Source: Corynebacterium gallinarum (lineage in GTDB: Bacteria > Actinomycetota > Actinomycetes > Mycobacteriales > Mycobacteriaceae). From it: a DNA stretch of 64,000 nucleotides. The DNA lies in NCBI RefSeq assembly GCF_014837045.1, contig NZ_JACSPR010000007.1, positions 91,093-155,092 of the forward strand, written 5' to 3'. This document shows positions 43,534 through 53,615 of this stretch, piece after piece (position 1 is the first letter of the stretch; every line of letters begins with the position of its first letter). Made by a program: the position numbers and the translations under genes. Under the pieces are notes generated by a model, which ran no database searches, was not told the DNA's origin, and saw only the letters and a list, made by a program, of their open reading frames with translations.

Positions 43534-44985
43534 ATGACACGAACCTCCGCCAGGGATCTGATCGATCAGGTATTGGACAAGGACAGCTTCCGCTTCTGGG
43601 ACACTCCCCCGGAGTACGGGGAGATAGGTGATGATTACCGGGATGCACTCGCCCGCGCCCGGGAGAAATCCGGGGTCGATGAGGCGGTGATCACGGGTGA
43701 GGGCACGGTGGACGGTTCCCGCGTGGCGTTCATCGTCTCTGAGTTCGCCTTTCTCGGCGGTTCGATCGGTGCCGCCACCTCGCGCCGCCTGATCCAGGCC
43801 ATCCACCGGGCGACGCAGGAGCGTCTCCCGCTGCTGATCTCCCCGTGTTCGGGTGGCACGCGGATGCAGGAGGGCACCCCGGCCTTCGCCATGATGATCT
43901 CCATCACCACGGCCGTCTACCGGCACAAGGATGCCCATCTGCCGTTTCTGGTGTACCTGCGCAACCCCACGATGGGTGGGGTGATGGCCTCATGGGGTTC
44001 CGCCGGTCATTTCACCTATGCCGAGCCGGATGCGCTCCTGGGTTTCCTCGGTCCCCGCGTGGTGGAGCTGACCACCGGCACCCCCATGCCGGAGGGCGTG
44101 CAGCGTGGCGAGAACCTCGCCGGGCACGGGGTCATCGACGGGGTGGTCTCCCCCACCCAGCTGCGTGCGGCGGTGGTCAAGATCATGAGGGTGTTGGGGG
44201 AGGCGTCGCCAAGCACGCCCCGTGAGCTCGCCGCACCCGGGGAACCCCGTGGCGCGTGGGAGTCGATCATGATCACCCGGGAACCCGGTCGCCCCGGGGT
44301 GGCCGACCTGGTGTCGCGCCTGGGACGGAATGTGGTGACACTCTCCGGCACGGGCGACGGTCGGATCTCGCGTGCAACCACGGTGGCGCTGGCCCGAATC
44401 GGGGGCCGTCCGGTCGTACTCATCGGGCAGGACCGGCACCACCTCCCGCTCGGGCCGGCGGCCCTGCGTTTCGCGCGCCGCGGTATCGCCCTGGCCAGGG
44501 AGCTGCAGCTGCCGATCATCAGCATCATCGACACGCCCGGCGCGGAACTGTCGCAGGAGGCGGAGGAGCGCGGGCTCGCCGGGTCCATCGCCCGGACCTT
44601 AGGCGAGCTTGTCGACGCTCCGGTGCCCACCGTCTCCATCATCCTCGGCCAGGGCTGTGGGGGCGGTGCGCTGGCCATGCTGCCCGCCGATCGGGTGCTG
44701 GCGGCGGAGAACGCCTGGCTGTCCCCCCTCCCCCCGGAGGGCGCCTCGGCGATCATCTACCGCGACACATCCCACGCCCCGGAGATGATGGAACGGCAGG
44801 GGGTGTCCGCACACGCGATGTTGGACTCCGGGATCATCGACGGGCTCATCGCGGAAAACAACGACTTCATCGGCGAGGTCGTGGCCGCCATTGACAACAC
44901 CCTCCACGAATTGGAAACCAATCCGGAGAGGGTGGGGCGGGAACAGCGTTTCAGGCACTATGAGCGCCTGGCTGAACTGAACTAG
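43534..44985 (+). CDS. accDA: Fused AccD-AccA acyl-CoA carboxyltransferase
   Basis: A 483-residue protein combining the beta (AccD-like) and alpha (AccA-like) carboxyltransferase halves in one chain. The first half has GSIGAATSRRLIQAIHRA, ISPCSGGTRMQEGTPAF and NPTMGGVMASWGS. The second has RPVVLIGQDRHHLPLGPAAL, IIDTPGAELSQEAEERGLAG and GQGCGGGALAMLPADRV. The four-Cys zinc ribbon of bacterial AccD is absent. No biotin carboxylase or carrier gene is nearby, so it must use a partner encoded elsewhere. C. glutamicum carries the same gene here, named accDA (from memory), while its main acetyl-CoA carboxylase uses AccD1. The stop shares the bases CTAG with the stop of fkpA. Confidence 0.87.
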   Translation: MTRTSARDLIDQVLDKDSFRFWDTPPEYGEIGDDYRDALARAREKSGVDEAVITGEGTVDGSRVAFIVSEFAFLGGSIGAATSRRLIQAIHRATQERLPLLISPCSGGTRMQEGTPAFAMMISITTAVYRHKDAHLPFLVYLRNPTMGGVMASWGSAGHFTYAEPDALLGFLGPRVVELTTGTPMPEGVQRGENLAGHGVIDGVVSPTQLRAAVVKIMRVLGEASPSTPRELAAPGEPRGAWESIMITREPGRPGVADLVSRLGRNVVTLSGTGDGRISRATTVALARIGGRPVVLIGQDRHHLPLGPAALRFARRGIALARELQLPIISIIDTPGAELSQEAEERGLAGSIARTLGELVDAPVPTVSIILGQGCGGGALAMLPADRVLAAENAWLSPLPPEGASAIIYRDTSHAPEMMERQGVSAHAMLDSGIIDGLIAENNDFIGEVVAAIDNTLHELETNPERVGREQRFRHYERLAELN

Positions 44986-45338
44986 GCGCTGATCAGGTCG
45001 ATGATGAAGACCAGGGTGCGGCCGGACAGGGGGTGTCCGCTGCCCTCAGGGCCGTAGGCGGCCTCCGGGGGGATGGTCAGCTGACGACGTCCGCCGACCT
45101 TCATGCCCGGGATGCCCTCCTGCCAACCGGCGATCAGGCCGGTGAGCGGGAACTGGTTCGTCTGGCCACGGTCCCAGGAGGAGTCGAACTCCTCGCCGGT
45201 CTCGAAGTCGACACCGACGTAGTGGACCTCGACGACGCCACCGGGCTGCGCCTCGGCTCCCTCACCCACGATGAGGTCCTTGATCACCAGGTCGTCTGGC
45301 ACCGGTCCGGTCTGGGCTTCAATCTGTGGCTTTTCCAT
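44982..45338 (-). CDS. fkpA: FKBP-type peptidyl-prolyl cis-trans isomerase
   Basis: A 118-residue single-domain FKBP without a signal peptide, so cytoplasmic. Typical segments are GGVVEVHYVGVDFETGEEFDSSWDRG, GLIAGWQEGIPGMKVGGRR and IPPEAAYGPEGSG, which line the prolyl-isomerase pocket. It accelerates proline isomerisation during folding. ATG 45338 (MEKPQIEAQ) has AAGGAG 11 bp upstream; the longer frame to 45446 has no ribosome site. The gltA-fkpA order is conserved in C. glutamicum, and the hairpin at 45431-45481 separates the two transcripts. Confidence 0.93.
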   Translation of the reverse strand: MEKPQIEAQTGPVPDDLVIKDLIVGEGAEAQPGGVVEVHYVGVDFETGEEFDSSWDRGQTNQFPLTGLIAGWQEGIPGMKVGGRRQLTIPPEAAYGPEGSGHPLSGRTLVFIIDLISA

Positions 45339-45430
45339 GAGGTTCACATGCTCCTTGAAAGATCGTGACGATGGTGGGGTTCGGATGCCGTGTCCCCGTG
45401 TGGCCCCTGACGGGGTCTCCCGGGACACAG

Positions 45431-45481
45431 CAAAGGCCGGAACCATTGCCTGTCATTATGACAGATTCACTGGCTCCGGCC
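45431..45481 (-). terminator. Hairpin after gltA
   Basis: GGCCGGA-A-CCA (45435-45445) pairs with TGG-C-TCCGGCC (45471-45481) around an inner palindrome CTGTCA-TTA-TGACAG (45450-45464). On the minus strand it is followed by TTTG. It lies 37 bp past the gltA stop. Confidence 0.6.
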
Positions 45482-45518
45482 GAAGCGGGTCGCACCGAAG
45501 GCGCGTCAGACCCGTTGC

Positions 45519-46811
45519 CTAGCGCTCTTCGCGGGGGACGATCTTGCGTGCGGTCTCACCGGTGTAGATCTGGCGAGGACGGTTGATCTTGGCACCCGGA
45601 TCAGCGAGCTGCTCGCGGTAGTGGGCGATCCAGCCCGGGAGACGGCCGATGGCGAACAGGACGGTGAAGAAGTCCGTCGGGAAGCCCATGGCGCGGTAGA
45701 TCAGGCCGGTGTAGAAGTCCACGTTCGGGTACAGCTTGCGGGAGATGAAGTAATCGTCGTTGAGAGCGATCTCCTCCAGCTTGAGAGCCAGATCCAGCAG
45801 CGGGTCGCCACCGAGGTGCTCGAGGATCTCGTGGGCGGTGTCCTTGACGATGGCTGCACGCGGATCGTAGTTCTTGTAGACGCGGTGTCCGAAGCCCATG
45901 AGGCGGACACCCTTCTCCTTGTTCTTCACGCGGTTCATGAAGTCGGTTGCGTCGCCGCCGTTGGCTGCGATCTCCTCGAGCATCTCGAGAACAGCCTGGT
46001 TGGCGCCACCGTGCAGTGGGCCGGAGAGTGCGTTGATGCCACCGGCGATGGAGACGAACATGTTCGCCTGTGCGGAGCCGATCATGCGGACGGTGGAGGT
46101 GGAGCAGTTCTGCTCGTGATCTGCGTGCAGGATGAGCAGCTTGTCGAGGGCCTTGACCATGATCGGGTCAACCTCGTACGGCTCGGTTGGGTAACCGAAC
46201 ATCATGCGCAGGAAGTTCTCACGGGCATTGAGGGAGTTATCCGGGTACATGTACGGCGCACCCTTGCGGGCACGGTGTGCGTACGCAGCCAGCATCGGAA
46301 CCTTCGCCATCAGGCGGACGGTTGCCTTGTCCAGCTGAGCCTCATCCAGGGGATCAAGCTGATCCTGGTAGTAGGTGGAGAGGATGTTAACCGAGGAAGC
46401 CAGGGTGGCCATCGGGTGGGCATCGCGAGGGAAGACATTGAACTGGGACTTGAAGTCCTCGTCCAGCAGGGTGTGGTGACGAATCTCGTCGTTGAACTTG
46501 TGAAGCTCATCCGGGGTCGGGAGCTCACCCTTGATCAGGAGGTAGGAGACCTCATTGAAGGTGGCGTTTTCGGCCAGATCCGCAATGTCGTAGCCGCGGT
46601 AGCGCAGGATGCCTGCATCACCATCGATGTAGGTGATCTTGGATTCGGTGGAACCGGTGCTGACGTAACCGGGGTCGAAGGTGACCAGGCCGGTTTCTGA
46701 CAGCATCTTACCCAGGATGACACCGGAGTTACCCTCGGTGGCCTGCTTGATGTCCATCTCGAATTCGCCGCCAGGGTAGTGCAGTACAGCCTTGTTGTTA
46801 TCAGAAGCCAC
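45519..46811 (-). CDS. gltA: Citrate synthase
   Basis: A 430-residue type II citrate synthase condensing acetyl-CoA and oxaloacetate. Signatures: GDAGILRYRGYDIADLAE, the first active His in LHADHEQNCSTSTVR, the second in GPLHGGANQAVLEML, and GFGHRVYKNYDPRA with the catalytic region. The start deserves care. C. glutamicum GltA begins MFERDIVAT; here the codon before Phe is Lys, so the nearest start is GTG 46811 (VASDNNKAV), preceded by GAAAGGG 5 bp upstream. The long frame to 47069 is non-coding leader. The upstream gap holds motifs resembling RamA, RamB and GlxR sites, which control this gene in C. glutamicum. Confidence 0.96.
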   Translation of the reverse strand: MASDNNKAVLHYPGGEFEMDIKQATEGNSGVILGKMLSETGLVTFDPGYVSTGSTESKITYIDGDAGILRYRGYDIADLAENATFNEVSYLLIKGELPTPDELHKFNDEIRHHTLLDEDFKSQFNVFPRDAHPMATLASSVNILSTYYQDQLDPLDEAQLDKATVRLMAKVPMLAAYAHRARKGAPYMYPDNSLNARENFLRMMFGYPTEPYEVDPIMVKALDKLLILHADHEQNCSTSTVRMIGSAQANMFVSIAGGINALSGPLHGGANQAVLEMLEEIAANGGDATDFMNRVKNKEKGVRLMGFGHRVYKNYDPRAAIVKDTAHEILEHLGGDPLLDLALKLEEIALNDDYFISRKLYPNVDFYTGLIYRAMGFPTDFFTVLFAIGRLPGWIAHYREQLADPGAKINRPRQIYTGETARKIVPREER

Positions 46812-48707
<1,896 letters not shown>

Positions 48708-48733
48708 CACCCGCGCAGGCCTTTCCTGCAGGA

Positions 48734-48780
48734 CGCGCTGCCCCGGTACCACCCCGGTACCACGGAGCAGCGCGTTTTTT
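48734..48780 (+). terminator. Terminator of serC
   Basis: CGCGCTGC (48734-48741) pairs with GCAGCGCG (48767-48774), followed by TTTTTT. The loop region carries two copies of CCCCGGTACCA. Confidence 0.9.
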
Positions 48781-48859
48781 CGTTAAGCTGGGTAAACACA
48801 TCACGGTGGTGCCCCCTTGAAGTAAACTCACCGTCATCACTGAAGCCAAAGGAGTCAAC

Positions 48860-49921
48860 ATGCGGGAAATCTTCCTCGTCAGCGGTGATTCCACCGAATC
48901 GTCCCTGGTGTTCAAGACCTCCCACGAGGACGGTGCCGAGGAATTCTTCATCGCAGTCACCGACGAGCTCCGGGATATCGTGGCCGGTCACCCGGCACCC
49001 GCCCCCGTCGCTGACACGGATGCCAACGGTGTCTACGTTCCCGGAGGTGCCGTGCACCTCTCCCCCGTCAGTGCAGATACCGACCCGGTTACCCCGGAGG
49101 ATCCGGAGACCCCGGATGCCGCTGCCACTGACCCTGCCGAGGTTCCCCCGGCCCCCACGGCGCGCAGCCCGCGGGAGGAACGGGAGATCGACCCCCGCAT
49201 CAGCGCACCCCTGATCATGTCCCCGCGGGAAATCCAGTCACGTATCCGCGCCGGTGCCACCGTCGCTAATGTCGCTGAGGAAAACGGTGTGACCGAGGCC
49301 CGCATCGAACCCTATGCCCACCCCGTGCTCCTGGAGCGTGCCCGCATCGCGGAACTGGCCAAGCAGTCACATCCCGTACGCGAGAACGGCCCCGCCAAGC
49401 TCACCCTGTGGGAGATTCTCGCCACCGCCTTCGCGGCCCGCGGTCATGACCTGACCTCCGCGGTGTGGGATGCCTACCGGGATACCTCCAACCAGTGGAT
49501 CGTCCGGGTGGACTGGAAGGCCGGACTCAGCGACAACCACGCTGAATGGTCCCTCAACCTGCACAACACCAGTTCCCCCACCTCTGATCCACGCACCCCG
49601 GTGGCAGCCGACCTCATTGATCCTGATTTCATCCAGCCCGTCCGCACCCTGACCTCGGTCCGCGGTGGACACTATCCGGGGGATGACGGTTCGGACTATA
49701 AGGATGCCGGCGAGGATGACCGTCGCACAGACGAGCACGGGAACATCCCCGACGGACAGACCGACCCCACCGACGCGGATGACGACGTCACCGCAGCCGA
49801 GGGTGAGACCGGACGCGCGACGGAGGAGGCACCACGAAACCGGCGTCGTAAAGCGGTCACCCCACACTGGGAAGATGTTCTGCTGGGAGTTCGCGCCAAC
49901 ACCCGGCGCCCGAAGAAATAG
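48860..49921 (+). CDS. sepH: Cell division protein SepH (DUF3071)
   Basis: A 353-residue protein with the SepH layout. The N-terminal DUF3071 domain opens with MREIFLVSGDSTESSLVF, followed by an acidic Pro/Ala/Asp-rich insertion (about 50-110). A helix-turn-helix-like part (SPREIQSRIRAGATVANVAEENGV, ALERARIAELA-like) and a conserved segment with WDAYRDTSNQWIVRVDW come next. The C-terminus is an acidic linker ending in a short conserved patch (VTPHWEDVLLGVR). In Streptomyces and mycobacteria SepH binds FtsZ and promotes assembly of the Z ring (from memory). ATG 48860 has AAAGGAG 6 bp upstream. The DUF6928 gene starts 12 bp later, so both are likely cotranscribed. Confidence 0.9.
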   Translation: MREIFLVSGDSTESSLVFKTSHEDGAEEFFIAVTDELRDIVAGHPAPAPVADTDANGVYVPGGAVHLSPVSADTDPVTPEDPETPDAAATDPAEVPPAPTARSPREEREIDPRISAPLIMSPREIQSRIRAGATVANVAEENGVTEARIEPYAHPVLLERARIAELAKQSHPVRENGPAKLTLWEILATAFAARGHDLTSAVWDAYRDTSNQWIVRVDWKAGLSDNHAEWSLNLHNTSSPTSDPRTPVAADLIDPDFIQPVRTLTSVRGGHYPGDDGSDYKDAGEDDRRTDEHGNIPDGQTDPTDADDDVTAAEGETGRATEEAPRNRRRKAVTPHWEDVLLGVRANTRRPKK

Positions 49922-49933
49922 GACTGATCAGTC

Positions 49934-51004
49934 ATGCCTCAACAGCTGGGAGAGAATGCGGCCATCGTCACCTTCTGGTTTGTGACGGCAGCCGATCCGC
50001 ACGCCATCATCCGGTCGGGACCACGTGCCGACCGCGGATTCGGCCGCAAGTATCTGGCGCAGCTGAACCCCGCGTGGCCGATCACACCCATCGGCCAGTT
50101 CTCGCTGAGCAGGTCCGCCCCCGCCTCGGCGAATGAGTTCTACATCGCCGGTTTTCCCGGTGTCACCATCATCCAGACCGCCCTCGAGGATGTCTCCTCC
50201 ATGGAGTCACTCGATCCCCGCATCCTGAAATCCGTGCCGGCCTCGGACATCTATGTCTTCGCCGAGAACGAGCACACCACCCTGGGTGGGTTCGCCCACA
50301 TCAGGGGCGATACCATCAAACGTTCCTTCATCGCCCGCGAGGAACGCGTCTTTGAGGACATCGGGGTCCCCGGGGGCTTCGAGGCACCCTACTGGGCCGG
50401 TAAGAAGGGTGAACGGACCAGCCCACTGTCCCTGCCCTTCAACCCGATCGAACTGGTCCGGGAGGCACAGCGCGCCTGGTTGGGATTCGATCCCGCCACC
50501 TCACCCGATATCAATGTGGTCGCCTTCGCCGTGGACGGACGTCCGGAACCCCGGATCGCCGCCCCGCGACGGCAGGTATCCGTGGATGAGATCACCCAGA
50601 ACGCCGCCGAGAAACTCGGTCTGCGCGAATCAGCGGACTACGACGACTACGAACGGCATGACATCCCAGACCGGGTGGTGCCCCACCGGGTCGTCGACGG
50701 CGCCGGCAAGGTCGCCCGCGCCGCCCAGAGCCTGGGTAAAACCCTGTTCAGGGCGGGCAGGGAACTCAGCTCCACCATGGCGGAACGGCTCAGGAACACC
50801 GACCGCAAGACAACCCCGGCCCCACCGGAAACAGCTTCTTCTTCGGGGGCTGCGGCGACTCCCGGGACTCCGGAGGCAGAGCGCAGCACTGGTGCGGAAG
50901 CCACCCGAGGCCGGGACAGAAACAGCGCCCGCCCGAGGGACCGTCGTCCCGGCGCGGATGAGGACCTCTACACGGGAGACTCCGCCGGAGATTCCAGGGA
51001 GTAG
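49934..51004 (+). CDS. DUF6928-like protein with basic C-terminal tail
   Basis: A 356-residue protein. Residues 1-210 match my memory of DUF6928: TFWFVTAADPHAIIRSG, GRKYLAQLNPAWPITPIGQF, the AGFPGVTII segment, IGVPGGFEAPYWAGKKGE and LPFNPIELVREAQRAWLGF. The function is unknown. The rest is corynebacteria-specific: a segment with VDEITQNAAEKLGLRE, then an amphipathic Ala/Arg stretch and a disordered Arg/Pro/Thr-rich tail. It lies 12 bp after sepH, which suggests, without proving, a link to division. Confidence 0.75.
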   Translation: MPQQLGENAAIVTFWFVTAADPHAIIRSGPRADRGFGRKYLAQLNPAWPITPIGQFSLSRSAPASANEFYIAGFPGVTIIQTALEDVSSMESLDPRILKSVPASDIYVFAENEHTTLGGFAHIRGDTIKRSFIAREERVFEDIGVPGGFEAPYWAGKKGERTSPLSLPFNPIELVREAQRAWLGFDPATSPDINVVAFAVDGRPEPRIAAPRRQVSVDEITQNAAEKLGLRESADYDDYERHDIPDRVVPHRVVDGAGKVARAAQSLGKTLFRAGRELSSTMAERLRNTDRKTTPAPPETASSSGAAATPGTPEAERSTGAEATRGRDRNSARPRDRRPGADEDLYTGDSAGDSRE

Positions 51005-51022
51005 GCCCTCAGGGCCGGTATT

Positions 51023-51859
51023 TCAGTCCCGGTGGCGCTGGGAACGATCGCGTTCATAGAAGGCGATGGCCGCGGAGGTCGCCAGGTTGAGGCTGTCCGT
51101 CCCGGGTGCCATGGGGATCCGGGCGCGCACATCTGTGGCTCTCATGGCGTGTTCGGTCAGTCCCGGCCCCTCGGCGCCGACGAGGAGTGCAACCTTCTCC
51201 CTCCCCGCCAGGGCGTCCTCCAGGTGGACGGCCTCCGGATCCGGGGTGAGGGAGACGAGGTGGAAGCCGGCGTCGGAAAGCTCGGTCAGGGACCGCTGCC
51301 ACGTGGTGTAGGTGCCGGCCAGATGCGCGTACGGGAGGCGGAGGACGTGCCCCATGGATACCCGCACGACGCGTCGGTAGAGCGGGTCGGCGCAGCCGTT
51401 GCCGAAGAGGAGGGCATCCACTCCCATGCCCGCGGCGTTGCGGAACATGGAGCCGATGTTCTCATGGTCGCCGACGCCCTCCAGGATCACGACCGTGCGT
51501 GCGTCCTCGAGCACCTCTGCCACGGTGGGTTCCTCGACGCGGTCTGCGGCGGCCAGGAGACCGCGGTGCATGTCGAATCCCGCGACCTCTGCCAGCACCT
51601 CCCGGGTGACCTCGTAGACGGGGATGTCACCCACCTCGTGCTCGGCGAGGAAGGCATCCAGCTTGCCCCGGAATCCGACCAGTGCGCGGACCGGGAACCG
51701 GGATTCCAGCAGGCGGCCGGTCACCAGTGGTCCCTCCGCGATGACCAGGCCCTTGCCACCGGGGAGGTCGGGGCGTGAATCGGAATGGTTGAGATCGCGG
51801 AAGTCATCCAGCCGGGGATCAGCCGGGTCGGTGATGGTGATGCGCTCTACGTCTATCAC
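51023..51859 (-). CDS. SpoU/TrmH-family RNA 2'-O-methyltransferase
   Basis: A 278-residue SPOUT methyltransferase. An N-terminal substrate-binding part (KGLVIAEGPLVTGRLLES) precedes the knotted SAM domain with VVILEGVGDHENIGSMFRNAAG (motif 1 Asn and Arg), LLVGAEGPGLTEHAM (motif 2) and IPMAPGTDSLNLATSAAIAFYE (motif 3). It methylates ribose in rRNA or tRNA; which site cannot be told. GTG 51859 begins 2 bp after the stop of the purine permease gene, so translation is coupled and the longer frame to 51928, which would overlap that gene, is rejected. Confidence 0.9.
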   Translation of the reverse strand: MIDVERITITDPADPRLDDFRDLNHSDSRPDLPGGKGLVIAEGPLVTGRLLESRFPVRALVGFRGKLDAFLAEHEVGDIPVYEVTREVLAEVAGFDMHRGLLAAADRVEEPTVAEVLEDARTVVILEGVGDHENIGSMFRNAAGMGVDALLFGNGCADPLYRRVVRVSMGHVLRLPYAHLAGTYTTWQRSLTELSDAGFHLVSLTPDPEAVHLEDALAGREKVALLVGAEGPGLTEHAMRATDVRARIPMAPGTDSLNLATSAAIAFYERDRSQRHRD

Positions 51860-51861
51860 GG

Positions 51862-53322
51862 TCAGGACACCGCGGACATGATCGGATCGATGCCGAAGAA
51901 CACCACGAACAGGGCGGCGACCAGCCACATCAACCAGTGGACCTGCTTGCCCTTACCCGCGGCGGCGGCCATGACGGCATACATGATGAAGCCGACACCG
52001 ATGCCATTGGCGATGGAGTAGGTGAACGGCATGGTGACAATGGTGAGGAAGGCCGGCAGGGCGATGTAGAACTTGGAGAAATCGATCTCGCGGATCTGGC
52101 CCATCATCATCGCGCCGACGATGACCAGGACCGGGGCGGCGGCCTCGATCGGGACGATCTCATACAGCGGGGTGAGGAACATCGCGAGCAGGAACAGACC
52201 ACCGGTGACGAGGTTGGCCAGGCCGGTACGGGCACCGTCGGCCACACCGGCGGAGGAATCTGCGAAGACGGTGTTGGAGGATGCGGAAACCGCACCACCG
52301 ACAATGGCTCCGGCACCCTCGACGACGAGGGCCTTCTTGATGTCCGGCAGATTGCCGTCGGCATCGGTGAGGTTGCCTTGTTTGCCCAGCGCGGTCATGG
52401 TGCCCATGGCGTCGAAGAAGTTGGCCAGCACGAGGGTGAACACCAGGAGACTGGCGGCGAGGACACCCACGCGGGTGAATGCACCGACGAGATCGAATGC
52501 ACCGACCAGGGACAGGTCGGGAACACCACCGAAGGAGTTGGGGATGCCCGGAACCGCAAGCGACCAACCCTCAGGGTTGGGTTCGCCGTCCTCGAAGGAG
52601 GCGCCCGCACCGAAGATCGTCTCGGCGATGATGGCAATGACGGTGGTACCCAGGATGCCGATGAACAGGCCACCGCGAACACCACGGACGACGAGGATGC
52701 CGCACAGCAGGACACCGATGATGAACACGAAGGTGGGCCAGGAGGCGATTGACCCGTCGATACCGAGGGTGACGGGGACGGTGGTTCCGGCGGCGTCGGG
52801 GATACGACGGACGAAACCGGCATCCACCAGACCGATCATCGCGATGAACAGGCCGATGCCGACACTGATGGCGGCCTTCATGGACTGCGGGATGGCACGG
52901 AAGACAGCGGCGCGGAATCCCGAGACCGCCAGGATGACGATGACGATGCCGTCGATGACCACCAGGCCCATGGCCTCCGGCCAGGTCAATCCCTCACTGG
53001 CGACGAGGGTGACTGCGACCAGGGTGTTGAGGCCCAGGCCCGCCGCGATACCGAAGGGATACCGGGCGATCAGACCGAAAGCGATGGTCATGACACCGGC
53101 GGCCAGCGCAGTGACCGCCGCGACCTGGGGGATGCCGAGGGTATTACCGTTGATGTCCTCGGTGGTACCGAGGATCAGCGGGTTGAGGATGATGATATAG
53201 GCCATCGCGAAGAAAGTGACCACACCGGCACGGATCTCCGTGGCGATGGTCGACCCCCTCTCGGAGATGGAGAAATAACGGTCCAGGGCACCCCTGGTTC
53301 CCGTTGTGTTTTTCGACGTCAT
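51862..53322 (-). CDS. NCS2 purine permease (AzgA-type)
   Basis: A 486-residue transporter of the AzgA branch of nucleobase/cation symporter-2, probably importing hypoxanthine, guanine or adenine. Marks are GVVTFFAMAYIIILNPLIL, AAGLGLNTLVAV, AISVGIGLFIAMIGLVDAG, the acidic site NFFDAMGTMTALGKQ, ASSNTVFADSSAGVADGAR with the NTxxxxS-type signature, and many hydrophobic segments. ATG 53322 (MTSKNTTGT) fits the family N-terminus (RYFSISERGSTIATEIRAG soon after). The frame to 53445 crosses a tandem repeat and is non-coding. The methyltransferase gene follows directly. Confidence 0.93.
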   Translation of the reverse strand: MTSKNTTGTRGALDRYFSISERGSTIATEIRAGVVTFFAMAYIIILNPLILGTTEDINGNTLGIPQVAAVTALAAGVMTIAFGLIARYPFGIAAGLGLNTLVAVTLVASEGLTWPEAMGLVVIDGIVIVILAVSGFRAAVFRAIPQSMKAAISVGIGLFIAMIGLVDAGFVRRIPDAAGTTVPVTLGIDGSIASWPTFVFIIGVLLCGILVVRGVRGGLFIGILGTTVIAIIAETIFGAGASFEDGEPNPEGWSLAVPGIPNSFGGVPDLSLVGAFDLVGAFTRVGVLAASLLVFTLVLANFFDAMGTMTALGKQGNLTDADGNLPDIKKALVVEGAGAIVGGAVSASSNTVFADSSAGVADGARTGLANLVTGGLFLLAMFLTPLYEIVPIEAAAPVLVIVGAMMMGQIREIDFSKFYIALPAFLTIVTMPFTYSIANGIGVGFIMYAVMAAAAGKGKQVHWLMWLVAALFVVFFGIDPIMSAVS

Positions 53323-53615
53323 TACCGCAAACCTGTTTCTATGCTGGGAAGCGCCCCGGCTGGGGACGCACTGAAAGCGACGCGTCTGCATCCCGCCCAC
53401 TGCCTGCGGTACACGGTCCATCCATCGGTCCATCCATTGGTCCATCCATGGTGGGCGTCCACAACCGGCAATCGGTTAGGTGCTATGAGTGCGTGGAAAT
53501 TGTTTCACCCCTACCCGTTGGCAGGCAACTCCTGTGGCAGAAAGACGGGTGAATAACGGCCCACGTCAACTAAACCCATGGCTGAGATGCTACTATTTGG
53601 CTGTCCTCCATTAAT
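53323..53615. promoter_or_regulatory. Divergent promoter region of the purine permease gene
   Basis: A 293-bp gap between the permease and the class IV aminotransferase-like gene. Apart from the 12-bp tandem repeat at 53415-53450, I see only AT-rich promoter-like sequence around 53490-53610 and no coding frame. Confidence 0.45.
53415..53450. repeat. Three-unit 12-bp tandem repeat
   Basis: The units GGTCCATCCATC, GGTCCATCCATT and GGTCCATCCATG are consecutive and differ only in their last base. The array lies 93-128 bp upstream of the purine permease start. Confidence 0.9.

Noticed and set aside
53400..53460. The 12-bp triplet repeat as a CRISPR or attachment site.
   Set aside because: The units are directly adjacent with no spacers, and no integrase or cas gene lies nearby.
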